The translations under genes were made by a program, and so were the position numbers. From Enhygromyxa salina (GTDB lineage: Bacteria > Myxococcota_A > Polyangia > Nannocystales > Nannocystaceae), in NCBI RefSeq assembly GCF_000737335.2, contig NZ_JMCC02000066.1, forward strand, positions 1 through 64,000: 64,000 nt of DNA. The letters are read 5' to 3'. A model generated the notes under the pieces. That model made no database searches. It saw only the letters and a list, made by a program, of their open reading frames with translations, and was not told the DNA's origin. This document shows, piece by piece, positions 35,730-43,903 of the stretch (within the stretch, counting starts at the first letter, position 1; each line of letters begins with the position of its first letter).

Positions 35730-38700
35730 ATGAATGACGCCGCCGCAGCCGCCTCGGATTCAGGCCCGTCAAGGAGCTCGCGTCGGCTGGCGTTTCTGCT
35801 GCTCTGCGCGCTGATCTGGCTGTCGAGCGCGGGCGTCTCGGCGGCGCCGCCCGCTGATGACGGCGGGTCTGGAGCTGCTGCGCCTGCCCCTGCTGCACCT
35901 TCCGATCAACCTGTAGGGCAACCCCTAGATCCGGCTGAAAAGGCCAAGGCAGAGGCCCAAGCGAGCCAACAAGCGGCCGAACAGCTCGCGGCCAGGGTCG
36001 CCCGGGTACGGCAGCGGGCGGCCCGGATCACCGACTTGGTCGAGGGTCGGCTCGATCCTGCGGTCGATGTCTCGGAGCTGCTCACGATCAACCTGGTTGA
36101 TCCAGATCTGGGCGATGAGCTGCGGGTGGTGCTGGCTTCGATCTACGCGACCCGGGTCGCGTCCGAGGCGCAGGCGCAGGAAGCCGCCGAGCAGGACGGC
36201 AAACGAAAAAAGAACGAGCCCAAGATCGAGCTCCCCCCCGAGCCCCGGCTGGCCGGACCCGACGCTGACCCGCTGACCCGCGCCCGCTCCGAGCTCGCGT
36301 TGGCGTACTGGCAGTTTCTGACCTTGCCCGCGGAGCGCCGCGCCGAGCTGTTGGCCCAGCACGCGGAGCACCAGGCCATGATCGCGCAGAACCGCGAGGC
36401 CAAGACCCGGGCCGAGGCCCGGCTGGTGCGGCTGAGCAATCAGGCCAAGTGGTTCAAGGGCCTGATCGAAGGTGACCTCGATGTCGCCGTCGATCCCGTC
36501 CCGCTGCTGCGCCTCGACCTGAGCAAGCCGAACGAGCTGGCCACCGACGACCGGCTGGCGCGGGCGCTTGGCTACGGCGAGCTGGAGCCGACGTCCGCGG
36601 CGCCCGGGCCCGACCAGCCGCAGACAGACCCCAAGCCTGATCAGCCGCAGCCCGATCAACCCTCCGAGACGGCCCCGAGCGATGTCGAGCCGAGCGATGT
36701 CGAGCCGAGCGAGCGGCCCGACCCCACCAAGCCATGGGAACCCTCCGAGGCCCTGGCGGCTGCGACCGCGGCCGCCGAAGCCGATCTCGACGCCCAGCGC
36801 CTGCGGTTCTTGGCGCTGAGCACGGACGAGCGGCGCGCCTTGCTCGACCTGCACGCCAAGCGCCAGCGCGAGGCCGACCAGGCCAAGGCCGCCGCGGAGT
36901 CGCTCGCGGCAGCCGAGGAGCTGGTCCCCGAGGTCGAGGCAGATCTCAACCTCGCAGAGGACAAAGCGGAGAAAGCCAAGCGCGAGCGGATGGCGGCCCA
37001 GGAGGCCGCGTCCCAGGCTCGCTCGGAGGCGCTGCGGCGGATCGCCGAAGAGCGGGCGCGCCTGCTCGGCGTCAAAGAAGCCCACGCGATCTACGAGGTC
37101 GAGCTGGCCAAGCGAGCAAAAGACACGCTCGCCGCCCACGAGGTCGCGCTCGAGTGGGATCGGCGGGTCACGGAGCTGGCGTTGGAGTCCCCGACCGACT
37201 CCCGCGAGGCCAACTCGGACGGAATGTACAGCGACCTCCGCGAGGCGCTTGGTGACGCCCGCGATCGACTTCGGGACACGCTCAAGCTGATCGCCAACAG
37301 CGACAGCGGCGTCGCCCCAGTCGGTGAACCGCTGGCGGGGCTGCCACAAGACGTCGATCGCAGCGATCTCAGCGAGCTGCGGGCCGAGCTCGAGGCCTCG
37401 GAGGCCGCCCTGCGGGAGATCGAGCGCGAGGCCCTGTGGGAGTCGGCGCACAGCGGTCGCGACGACATCGTGATGCTCAACCGCGCTCGCCTGACGCTGT
37501 TGGATCTCGGCAGCAGCGACCTGCGCAGCCGCATGACCGGCTTTGGCCAAGACGGCGTGGAGCAGGTCAAGCGGGAGATCGACCAGATCGGGCTCGAGCT
37601 GCGCTATCGGATTCAAGCGCTGCCCCGGCTCGCGCGCGGCCTGTTCGCGCAGCTCGAGAGCTCCCCGCTGCCGCTGATCTTCTCGGCCATCAAGCTGGGG
37701 TTCCTGCTCTTGTTGTTTCGCTACTGGCGACGGCGAGCCGAGCCGACCCTCGATCGCATGCGCGACGGGTTTCTGGCCCGCGAAGAGGGCAACCCGCGGA
37801 TCAACGCGGCGCTCGCCCTGGGCGTCTGGTACTTCAGCCGGATCCGCAAGCCGCTCGAGCTGCTTTTGCTGTTCGGCGTGATGTACCGGATCGTGCCAAC
37901 CGACTCGGAGATGCTCGAGCTCGAGGTCGCGTGGTTGGTGATCTTGTGGCTGCTGCTCGGCTCGGCGGTGATCTTGCTAGTCGACGCGGTCGCGGCCCAC
38001 GAGAACCTGGTCCACGGCCGGGCCAGCAACGTGACGGCGCGCCTGCGGATCAAGTCGCTGCGCTTGGTCGGGCTCACGATCGTGTGGACCGGCCTGGTGC
38101 TGTCACTGACCGAGCAGATCGTGGGGCTTGGCGCCATTCACAAGTGGGTGGGCACGCTGGTCTGGATCGCCGCGATCCCGATCTTGCTGGTGCTGATCCG
38201 GTGGTGGCGCGAGCACGCGTTTCGTCGCTTCAAAGACGATCCGGACATGCCGGACAACGCCCTGGTCCGCTGGATTCGGGCCAACACCACCGGCTGGACC
38301 AGCTTCCCAACCGCCGCGATCGCGGGCGGCTACCTGTTTGGTCGGGGGCTCATGCGCTGGCTGCTGCGCCGGGCGACCGCGCTCGAGGCCACGCGACGCC
38401 TGCTCGCGTGGATGTTCCGCCGCGAGGTCGCGCGCCAAGCCACGGCCCGACGGGAGGACGAGCAGCCCGTGCGCCCGCTGGCCCCGCGGGACTACGCCAA
38501 GCTCGATCCGGGAAAGATCGTCGAGGTCGAGCAGCTCAGCCCGGACATGGAAGCGATCGCCAGCGACATCCTCGACGAGATCACCGAGCTCGTGGTCGCG
38601 CACCGGGGCACGCTCAGCGCGGTGATCGGCGAGCGTGGGTCGGGCAAGAGCATGTTCTTGCGCAGGCTCGAGGCCGCGTTCATCCGCGAAGCCCAAGACT

Positions 38701-39803
38701 TCGCGCAAGCGCCCGATGCCGACGCCGACGCCAGCGAAGATGCCGAAGCTGGCGAAGATGCCGACGCCAGCGAAGATGCCGACGCCGACGCGAATACCGA
38801 CGCCGCAGACAAGGCCGCCAAGGCCCGGCGTCACGCCGAGTTCGGCCGGCTCACGATCCGGCGGATCCAGTGTCCAACCGGCGGCTTCACCCAGCTGCAA
38901 CGCGCGATCGCCAAGTCCGTCGGGCTCGACCCCGACACGCCGGCCAAACGGCTGATCGCGGCGCTGGCGGAGCAGACGCCCCTGGTGTTCCTGATCGACG
39001 ACGTCCACCGCCTGGTGCGCCCGGCGATCGGCGGCCTCGAGGGCTTGGATCGCTTCACCGACTTCGCCCGCGAGGTCGGGGGGGACGCGTCGTGGGTCGC
39101 CACGATCGGCGCCGCGGCCTGGCAGTACGTGTCTCGCTCTCGCGGTGAGCGGGTGTTCTTCGACCAGGTCCTCAAGCTGCCGCGCTGGAACGAGCAGCAG
39201 ATCGGCGAGCTGATCCGCGCGCGCAGTGAGGCCGCCGCGCTCGATCCCAGCTTCGACGAGATCGTGATCCCACGTCAGTACGACGTCACGACCACCCCAA
39301 CCCGGCCCGCGCTGGGCCGGGCCAGCGAGGCTGGCGACGAGGGCGGTGAAGCCAGCGAAGTCAGCGAGTTCAGCGGCCGGCCCACCGATCGCGAGCGCGC
39401 CGAGGTCGGCTTCTATCGAATCTTGTGGGACCACGCGAAGGGCAACCCTGCGGTCGCGCTGCACTTCTGGCGCGAGTCGCTGTGCGTGGTCAGCTCGGCC
39501 GAGGGCGCGTCGGAGGTCAAGGTCAGGCTGTTCACAGAGCCGCCGGCCGCGGCGCTCGACGAGGTCTCGGCGACCTTGCACTTCGTCCTGCGCGGGGTCG
39601 TTCAGCTCGGGATCGCCAGCCCCGAGGACCTCGTCGCTTGCACCCAGCTTCCACCCGCCGATGTCTCTGACGCGCTGCGCTTCGCCGTCGCCCGCGGCTG
39701 GGTCGATCGGGTTGGCAAGCGCGGCGATCGCTTCTGTGTGACCTGGCATTGGTATCGGGCGATCACCGACATGCTCCGGCGCCAACACCTGCTCGAGATC
39801 TGA
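35730..39803 (+). CDS. Giant membrane NTPase with periplasmic coiled coil
   Basis: A 1357-residue protein. Signal peptide to about residue 42; a long periplasmic region with charged coiled coils (about 65-150 and 400-500); six membrane helices between about 650 and 880 (LPLIFSAIKLGFLLLLFRYW, VAWLVILWLLLGSAVILLVD, TLVWIAAIPILLVLIRWW); then a cytoplasmic NTPase with Walker A GERGSGKS at 967-974 and Walker B VFLIDDVHRL at about 1085-1092. Between them lies an acidic Ala/Asp/Glu repeat region (about 995-1030). The C-terminal part looks STAND-like with a winged-helix ending. The layout resembles MscK-type sensors joined to a P-loop ATPase; I know no described family like it. ATG at 35730, 70 bp after the caspase gene. 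MscS gene follows after 2 bp. Confidence 0.8.
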   Translation: MNDAAAAASDSGPSRSSRRLAFLLLCALIWLSSAGVSAAPPADDGGSGAAAPAPAAPSDQPVGQPLDPAEKAKAEAQASQQAAEQLAARVARVRQRAARITDLVEGRLDPAVDVSELLTINLVDPDLGDELRVVLASIYATRVASEAQAQEAAEQDGKRKKNEPKIELPPEPRLAGPDADPLTRARSELALAYWQFLTLPAERRAELLAQHAEHQAMIAQNREAKTRAEARLVRLSNQAKWFKGLIEGDLDVAVDPVPLLRLDLSKPNELATDDRLARALGYGELEPTSAAPGPDQPQTDPKPDQPQPDQPSETAPSDVEPSDVEPSERPDPTKPWEPSEALAAATAAAEADLDAQRLRFLALSTDERRALLDLHAKRQREADQAKAAAESLAAAEELVPEVEADLNLAEDKAEKAKRERMAAQEAASQARSEALRRIAEERARLLGVKEAHAIYEVELAKRAKDTLAAHEVALEWDRRVTELALESPTDSREANSDGMYSDLREALGDARDRLRDTLKLIANSDSGVAPVGEPLAGLPQDVDRSDLSELRAELEASEAALREIEREALWESAHSGRDDIVMLNRARLTLLDLGSSDLRSRMTGFGQDGVEQVKREIDQIGLELRYRIQALPRLARGLFAQLESSPLPLIFSAIKLGFLLLLFRYWRRRAEPTLDRMRDGFLAREEGNPRINAALALGVWYFSRIRKPLELLLLFGVMYRIVPTDSEMLELEVAWLVILWLLLGSAVILLVDAVAAHENLVHGRASNVTARLRIKSLRLVGLTIVWTGLVLSLTEQIVGLGAIHKWVGTLVWIAAIPILLVLIRWWREHAFRRFKDDPDMPDNALVRWIRANTTGWTSFPTAAIAGGYLFGRGLMRWLLRRATALEATRRLLAWMFRREVARQATARREDEQPVRPLAPRDYAKLDPGKIVEVEQLSPDMEAIASDILDEITELVVAHRGTLSAVIGERGSGKSMFLRRLEAAFIREAQDFAQAPDADADASEDAEAGEDADASEDADADANTDAADKAAKARRHAEFGRLTIRRIQCPTGGFTQLQRAIAKSVGLDPDTPAKRLIAALAEQTPLVFLIDDVHRLVRPAIGGLEGLDRFTDFAREVGGDASWVATIGAAAWQYVSRSRGERVFFDQVLKLPRWNEQQIGELIRARSEAAALDPSFDEIVIPRQYDVTTTPTRPALGRASEAGDEGGEASEVSEFSGRPTDRERAEVGFYRILWDHAKGNPAVALHFWRESLCVVSSAEGASEVKVRLFTEPPAAALDEVSATLHFVLRGVVQLGIASPEDLVACTQLPPADVSDALRFAVARGWVDRVGKRGDRFCVTWHWYRAITDMLRRQHLLEI
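38715..38815 (+). repeat. Acidic GAAGATGCCGACGCCAGC-type repeat within NTPase gene
   Basis: A degenerate tandem repeat in the NTPase gene, based on GACGCCAGCGAAGATGCC, encoding repeated Asp-Ala-Ser-Glu-Asp-Ala units between Walker A and Walker B. Confidence 0.75.
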
Positions 39804-39805
39804 CC

Positions 39806-40810
39806 ATGACCAAGACCACTCAAGATCCGTCCTCACGCCTTCACGCCCTGGCGGGACTGTCTGGACTGGCCGCGGCGGCGGTCGTGGGTCTGTGCCCGCG
39901 CTTGGCCCTGGCCGGACCCGAAGAGGCGCTCAGCGGCGCGCCGCCCGACGCCGAGGTCGTGAGCCAGTTCGCCGAGATGATCCGATGGGGTGGGGTGCTG
40001 ACCTCGATCGTCGTGTTGTTCGGCACCTGGCTGGTGATCCGGTTCATGCGCGACCTCGTGGACCGCCTGAGCAAGCAGTTCGCCAACCGGCGACTGCTGC
40101 TGCAGAAGGTCGCAACGGTGTTCCAGTTCGTGGTCTATGTCGTGGCCGGGGCCACGGTGATCCTGCTGAGCCTGAAGCTGACCCCCGAGGTGCTGACGGT
40201 GATCGGCGGCACCGTGGCGGTGTCGGTTGGCTTCGCGGCCAAGGACCTGGTCGCCTCGTTCATCGCGGGGATCATGATCATGGTCGATCGCCCGTTTCAG
40301 GTCGGCGATCGCATCACCTTTGGCGGCCAGTACGGCGACATCACGGCGATCGGCCTGCGCTCGGTCCGGCTGCAGACCCTGGACGACAACACCGTCACGA
40401 TCCCAAACAACTTGTTCATCAACGACATCACCTCGAACGGCAACTACGGCGCGCTCGACATGCAGGTGGTGATGGACTTCTACATTGGCGTGGATCAGGA
40501 CGTTGGCTTGGCGCGCAGCATCGTCAACGAGGCCGCGGTCACCAGCCGCTACGTGTACCTGCCCAAGCCCGTGGTCGTGCTCGTCAACCAAATGATCGCC
40601 GACAACCACGTCGCGGTGCGGCTGCGGGTCAAGAGCTACGTGCTCGACACCAAGTACGAGAAGGCGTTCGAGACCGACGTGAACCTGCGCGTGCTCGGGG
40701 CGTTTCGTCAGCACGACATCATGCCGCCCGCGGTCCTGCACCGGCAGCTCGATCCGCTGCGCTCGCCCCCCCAGACGGCTGTGCGTCCAACGATGTCACA
40801 GACCGGCTGA
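39806..40810 (+). CDS. MscS-family mechanosensitive channel
   Basis: A 334-residue small-conductance mechanosensitive channel. N-terminal signal-like region, three membrane helices, then the hallmark pore helix and beta-domain junction: GGTVAVSVGFAAKDLVASFI, followed by MIMVDRPFQVGDRI and the DDNTVTIPNNLFINDITSNG loop. Opens on membrane tension to release solutes. Its ATG comes 2 bp after the NTPase stop, so it is translationally coupled or co-transcribed with it, and the NTPase may regulate it; inference. Its end overlaps the convergent FAAL gene by 15 bp. Confidence 0.93.
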   Translation: MTKTTQDPSSRLHALAGLSGLAAAAVVGLCPRLALAGPEEALSGAPPDAEVVSQFAEMIRWGGVLTSIVVLFGTWLVIRFMRDLVDRLSKQFANRRLLLQKVATVFQFVVYVVAGATVILLSLKLTPEVLTVIGGTVAVSVGFAAKDLVASFIAGIMIMVDRPFQVGDRITFGGQYGDITAIGLRSVRLQTLDDNTVTIPNNLFINDITSNGNYGALDMQVVMDFYIGVDQDVGLARSIVNEAAVTSRYVYLPKPVVVLVNQMIADNHVAVRLRVKSYVLDTKYEKAFETDVNLRVLGAFRQHDIMPPAVLHRQLDPLRSPPQTAVRPTMSQTG

Positions 40811-42553
40811 GCTGCGCTCACACAGGATGTCGAGCTCGCCGTCGCGCAGCGCGGCCGCGTAGCGAAACCGCCGAAGCTTGCCGCTGGTGGTCTTGGCCAC
40901 GCTGCGCTGGCGGATCAGCAACACCCGGTCGAGCGCGAGCTCGTGTTGGTCACGCACCCGCGCGAAGATCCGCTCGCACAGGGCAACGCGCTGGTCCTCG
41001 GGCATGGTGCGCCGACCGGTCGCGGCCAGGCAGACCTGACGCTGGCCGTCTGCGAGGGGCGCCATGAACACGACGCAGTCGGCTGCCAGCGCGTCTTGGC
41101 CCTCGCCCACGCTGCGCTCGATGTCGTGGGGTTGGTGGATGCGCTCGTCCACGACGATCAGATCGGCGAGGCGCCCCGTGCCGAACAGCTCGCCCTCGTG
41201 GATGAAGCCCGTGTCGGTGGTTCGAAACCATGTGACGCTGGGATCTTCGTCGAGGATCGTCGCGGCGAACCGCTGCGCGCTGGTCTGGGCGTCGCCCCAG
41301 TACCCGCGCCCGACCGAGGGGCCGCGCAGCCAGATCTCGCCCTCGCGCCGATCCGGCAGGCGGGCGCGGGTGTGCGGATCGACGATCGCGAGTTGGTGCG
41401 CGCGCATCGGGGCTCCGCACGACACGTAGGCGCGCGCCTGATCGTGGGTGGCGGGGACCGGCTCGGCGACGCCGGTCCGCAGCGCGGCCTTGTCGAAGCA
41501 CACGAGCTTGGGCGCGAGCTCGAGCGGCCAACCGCTGACCATCAGCGTGGCCTCGGCCATTCCAAAGCAGGGCATGAAGGTCTCGGGCCGAAACCCGCAC
41601 GGCGCGAACCGGGCGCTGAAGCGCTCGAGGGTTGACGCGCGCAGCGGCTCGGCGCCCGACACCGTCAGCCGCCAGCTCGACAGATCCAGCTTGGCGATGT
41701 CCTCGTCGCGGGCCTTGTCGACGCACAGGTCGTAGGCAAAGTTCGGCCCGGTGCTGACCTGGGCGCCAAACTTGGCGATGTTCTCGAGCCACGCCATCGG
41801 GCGGCGCAAGAACGCGGTCGGCGACATCAGCAGGGTCGTGCCGCCGTGATACAGGGGATACAGCAGCGAGCCGATCAGCCCCATGTCGTGATAGAAGGGC
41901 AGCCAGCTGACCGTTCGCGCGGCCTCGGGTTGCCCGAAGATCTCGTGGGCGAAGCGTTGGTGCGCGTACAGGTTGTCGTGGCCGATCATCACGCCCTTGG
42001 GCGTGCCGGTTGACCCCGAGGTGTACTGCAAGAACGCCACGAGCTGCTCGAGCGCCGCCGGCCGGGTCCAGCGATCGGCGTCGGCCTGGGTGACCTCGAT
42101 CTCGTCGCTGGCGAGGATCTTCAGCGCGTCCGGATCCCGCGCTTCGGCCCGAGCAAACTCGACGGTTGGCGCCAGCTCGGCGGTGGTCAGGATCAGGCGG
42201 GCGTCCGCGTCGCGGATGATCCTCGACACCCGCGGCATGGTCTTGACGGCGCGCTGCTTGTCCGGGGGAAACGCTGGGACCGCGACTAGCCCCGCGTACA
42301 GGCACGCGAGGAACACCGCCGGATACTCGAGTCCAAACGGGTACAGCAGCAGCACGCGATCCCCAGGGTTGGCGTGCTCGCGCAGCTCGAGCGCGAGCGC
42401 GCGCGCGCGCCGATCCGCGTCGGCGTAGGACAGCGTCTCGACCACGGCCTGGTCGACGAGCAGCTGGTAGAGCGGACGCTCGCCGTGCCGCTGGGCCCGG
42501 TCACGCAGCACATCGACGAGCGAGGTCGGGGCAGGGGTCTCGCTAGCGGCCAT
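40796..42553 (-). CDS. Fatty acyl-AMP ligase (FAAL)
   Basis: A 585-residue adenylate-forming enzyme of the long-chain FAAL class: activates fatty acids as acyl-AMP for transfer to acyl carrier proteins or, in some cases, amine acceptors. P-loop YTSGSTGTPKG at residues 177-187, FAAL-type FYHDMGLIGSLLYPLYHGGT and FMPCFGMAEAT blocks, and the C-terminal catalytic Lys region TTSGKLRRFRY. No polyketide or non-ribosomal synthase is adjacent in the window. Upstream on the same strand are a 2Fe-2S ferredoxin and a UbiA-type transferase, suggesting a lipid-modification pathway; inferred. Confidence 0.9.
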   Translation of the reverse strand: MAASETPAPTSLVDVLRDRAQRHGERPLYQLLVDQAVVETLSYADADRRARALALELREHANPGDRVLLLYPFGLEYPAVFLACLYAGLVAVPAFPPDKQRAVKTMPRVSRIIRDADARLILTTAELAPTVEFARAEARDPDALKILASDEIEVTQADADRWTRPAALEQLVAFLQYTSGSTGTPKGVMIGHDNLYAHQRFAHEIFGQPEAARTVSWLPFYHDMGLIGSLLYPLYHGGTTLLMSPTAFLRRPMAWLENIAKFGAQVSTGPNFAYDLCVDKARDEDIAKLDLSSWRLTVSGAEPLRASTLERFSARFAPCGFRPETFMPCFGMAEATLMVSGWPLELAPKLVCFDKAALRTGVAEPVPATHDQARAYVSCGAPMRAHQLAIVDPHTRARLPDRREGEIWLRGPSVGRGYWGDAQTSAQRFAATILDEDPSVTWFRTTDTGFIHEGELFGTGRLADLIVVDERIHQPHDIERSVGEGQDALAADCVVFMAPLADGQRQVCLAATGRRTMPEDQRVALCERIFARVRDQHELALDRVLLIRQRSVAKTTSGKLRRFRYAAALRDGELDILCERSSAGL

Positions 42554-42613
42554 CGAGTGCCAGGTTTTTCCAGCGAGGGTGCGACGTCAAGCGCGCACGC
42601 TCGTGCACGCGAG

Positions 42614-42922
42614 TCACCCGCTGGGCGCTGACGGGTCGCCCCCCCAGTGCGGGATCCACAGCTGCAGCAGCCCCGGGCGTTGAACGTGGGTCTTGCACGC
42701 CATCCGCCACCCAGGCTCGAGCTGCATCTGACGCTCGAGCTCGCCGGCCGTGTCGAGCAGCTGTGCGCCGCTCACCACCCGCACCGCGCACGCTCGACAC
42801 ACACCCTGACCGCGACACGCGTTGCCGAGGGGGGCCTTTGCCCGGGCGGCTGCGGCCAACAGCGTGGTCCCAAGCGAGACCTCGAGCTCACCAAAGTCGC
42901 GCCCGAACCGAACGCGGGTCAT
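42614..42922 (-). CDS. 2Fe-2S ferredoxin
   Basis: A 102-residue plant-type ferredoxin. Cluster ligands Cys36, 42, 45 and 76 in CRGQGVC, RAC and MACKT, spaced C-x5-C-x2-C-x30-C. Transfers one electron to an unknown oxidoreductase. It overlaps the UbiA-type gene at 42919 by 4 bp, so the two are tightly coupled, and it precedes the FAAL gene by 60 bp. A ferredoxin directly with a prenyltransferase suggests the pair serves an oxygenase or desaturase acting on the lipid product, but no such gene is in view. Confidence 0.88.
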   Translation of the reverse strand: MTRVRFGRDFGELEVSLGTTLLAAAARAKAPLGNACRGQGVCRACAVRVVSGAQLLDTAGELERQMQLEPGWRMACKTHVQRPGLLQLWIPHWGGDPSAPSG

Positions 42923-43782
42923 AGGAAATACAAGACGAAGCCGGTCACGAGCAGCCAGATCGCGAAGTTACCCATGAACACCCAGTCGCGCAGCATCTCT
43001 TCGGTTGGGCTCTCGGCGTCGGGGCGCGCGGTGACCAGGTGGATGAAGCGCAGGATCCCGATGATCGGAAACGGCAGCGTGTAGATCAGCGGCGCGTCGC
43101 CAAAGGTCTGCGCGACGTGGCTGCTCTGGGTGTAGAGCCCGTAGACAACGGCGGTCAGCAGCGCGAGCGTGTGCAGGATCCAGCGCAGGGCGTCGGCGCT
43201 GTAGTGCTCGAGCACCGAGCGCGTCTTCGAGCCCGACTGCGTGAGCTCGTGGGCCCGCTTGCCGAACCCAAGAAACATCGCCAGCAAGGCCGTACAGCTG
43301 AGCAGCCAGGCCGAGGGCGCCACCGAGATCACCAGCGCGCCCGACAGCACCCGCAGCACGAAGCCAGCGGCGATCGACAGCACGTCGAGGTAGGGCAGGT
43401 TCTTGGTGTAGAAGCAGTACCCGATGTTGAGCGCGAAGTAGCCGCCGAGCGTGGCCGCGTACCAGGGCTCGAGCGCGAACGCGGCACCGAGCGCGAGCGG
43501 CACCGCGAGGATCGTGAAGTTGCGCGCGATGGTCGGCGGCAGCTTGCCCGAGGGGATCGGCCGGTGCTTTTTCTTGGGGTGCGCGCGATCTTTTTCGACA
43601 TCCACGATGTCGTTGATCACGTAGACGCAGCCCGAGACCAGGCAGAACAACGCGAACGCGGCCGCGACACGCCAGAGCGCGTCGAGGTCCAGGAGCTTCT
43701 GGCCGAACAACAGCGGCACGCCCACGAAGGCGTTCTTGATCCACTGCTTCGGCCTGAGGGTCTTGAGCAGGCCCAGGAACAC
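42919..43782 (-). CDS. UbiA-family prenyltransferase (DPPR synthase-like)
   Basis: A 287-residue integral-membrane UbiA enzyme with about nine helices. First Asp-rich motif NDIVDVEKDRAHPKKK and HRPIPSG, then the second region LPYLDVLSIAAGFVLRVLSG. These match the decaprenylphosphoryl-5-phosphoribose (DPPR) synthase subgroup, which adds phosphoribose to a polyprenyl phosphate; in mycobacteria this starts arabinan synthesis. Whether that chemistry occurs here is uncertain. The stop overlaps the ferredoxin start. It starts close to the divergent DUF3857 gene, about 120 bp away, sharing a promoter region. Confidence 0.85.
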   Translation of the reverse strand: MFLGLLKTLRPKQWIKNAFVGVPLLFGQKLLDLDALWRVAAAFALFCLVSGCVYVINDIVDVEKDRAHPKKKHRPIPSGKLPPTIARNFTILAVPLALGAAFALEPWYAATLGGYFALNIGYCFYTKNLPYLDVLSIAAGFVLRVLSGALVISVAPSAWLLSCTALLAMFLGFGKRAHELTQSGSKTRSVLEHYSADALRWILHTLALLTAVVYGLYTQSSHVAQTFGDAPLIYTLPFPIIGILRFIHLVTARPDAESPTEEMLRDWVFMGNFAIWLLVTGFVLYFL

Positions 43783-43903
43783 GGCGGGGCGAGACTATGG
43801 CACGTGGCCGCCGGATGTTCCATCCTCCGAGCGACCGCACGCCAGCTGGCGTGCGGCGCTGCCCGTGAGAACCATCGCGGGTATCCTGGAGGAATTCCCG
43901 CCC

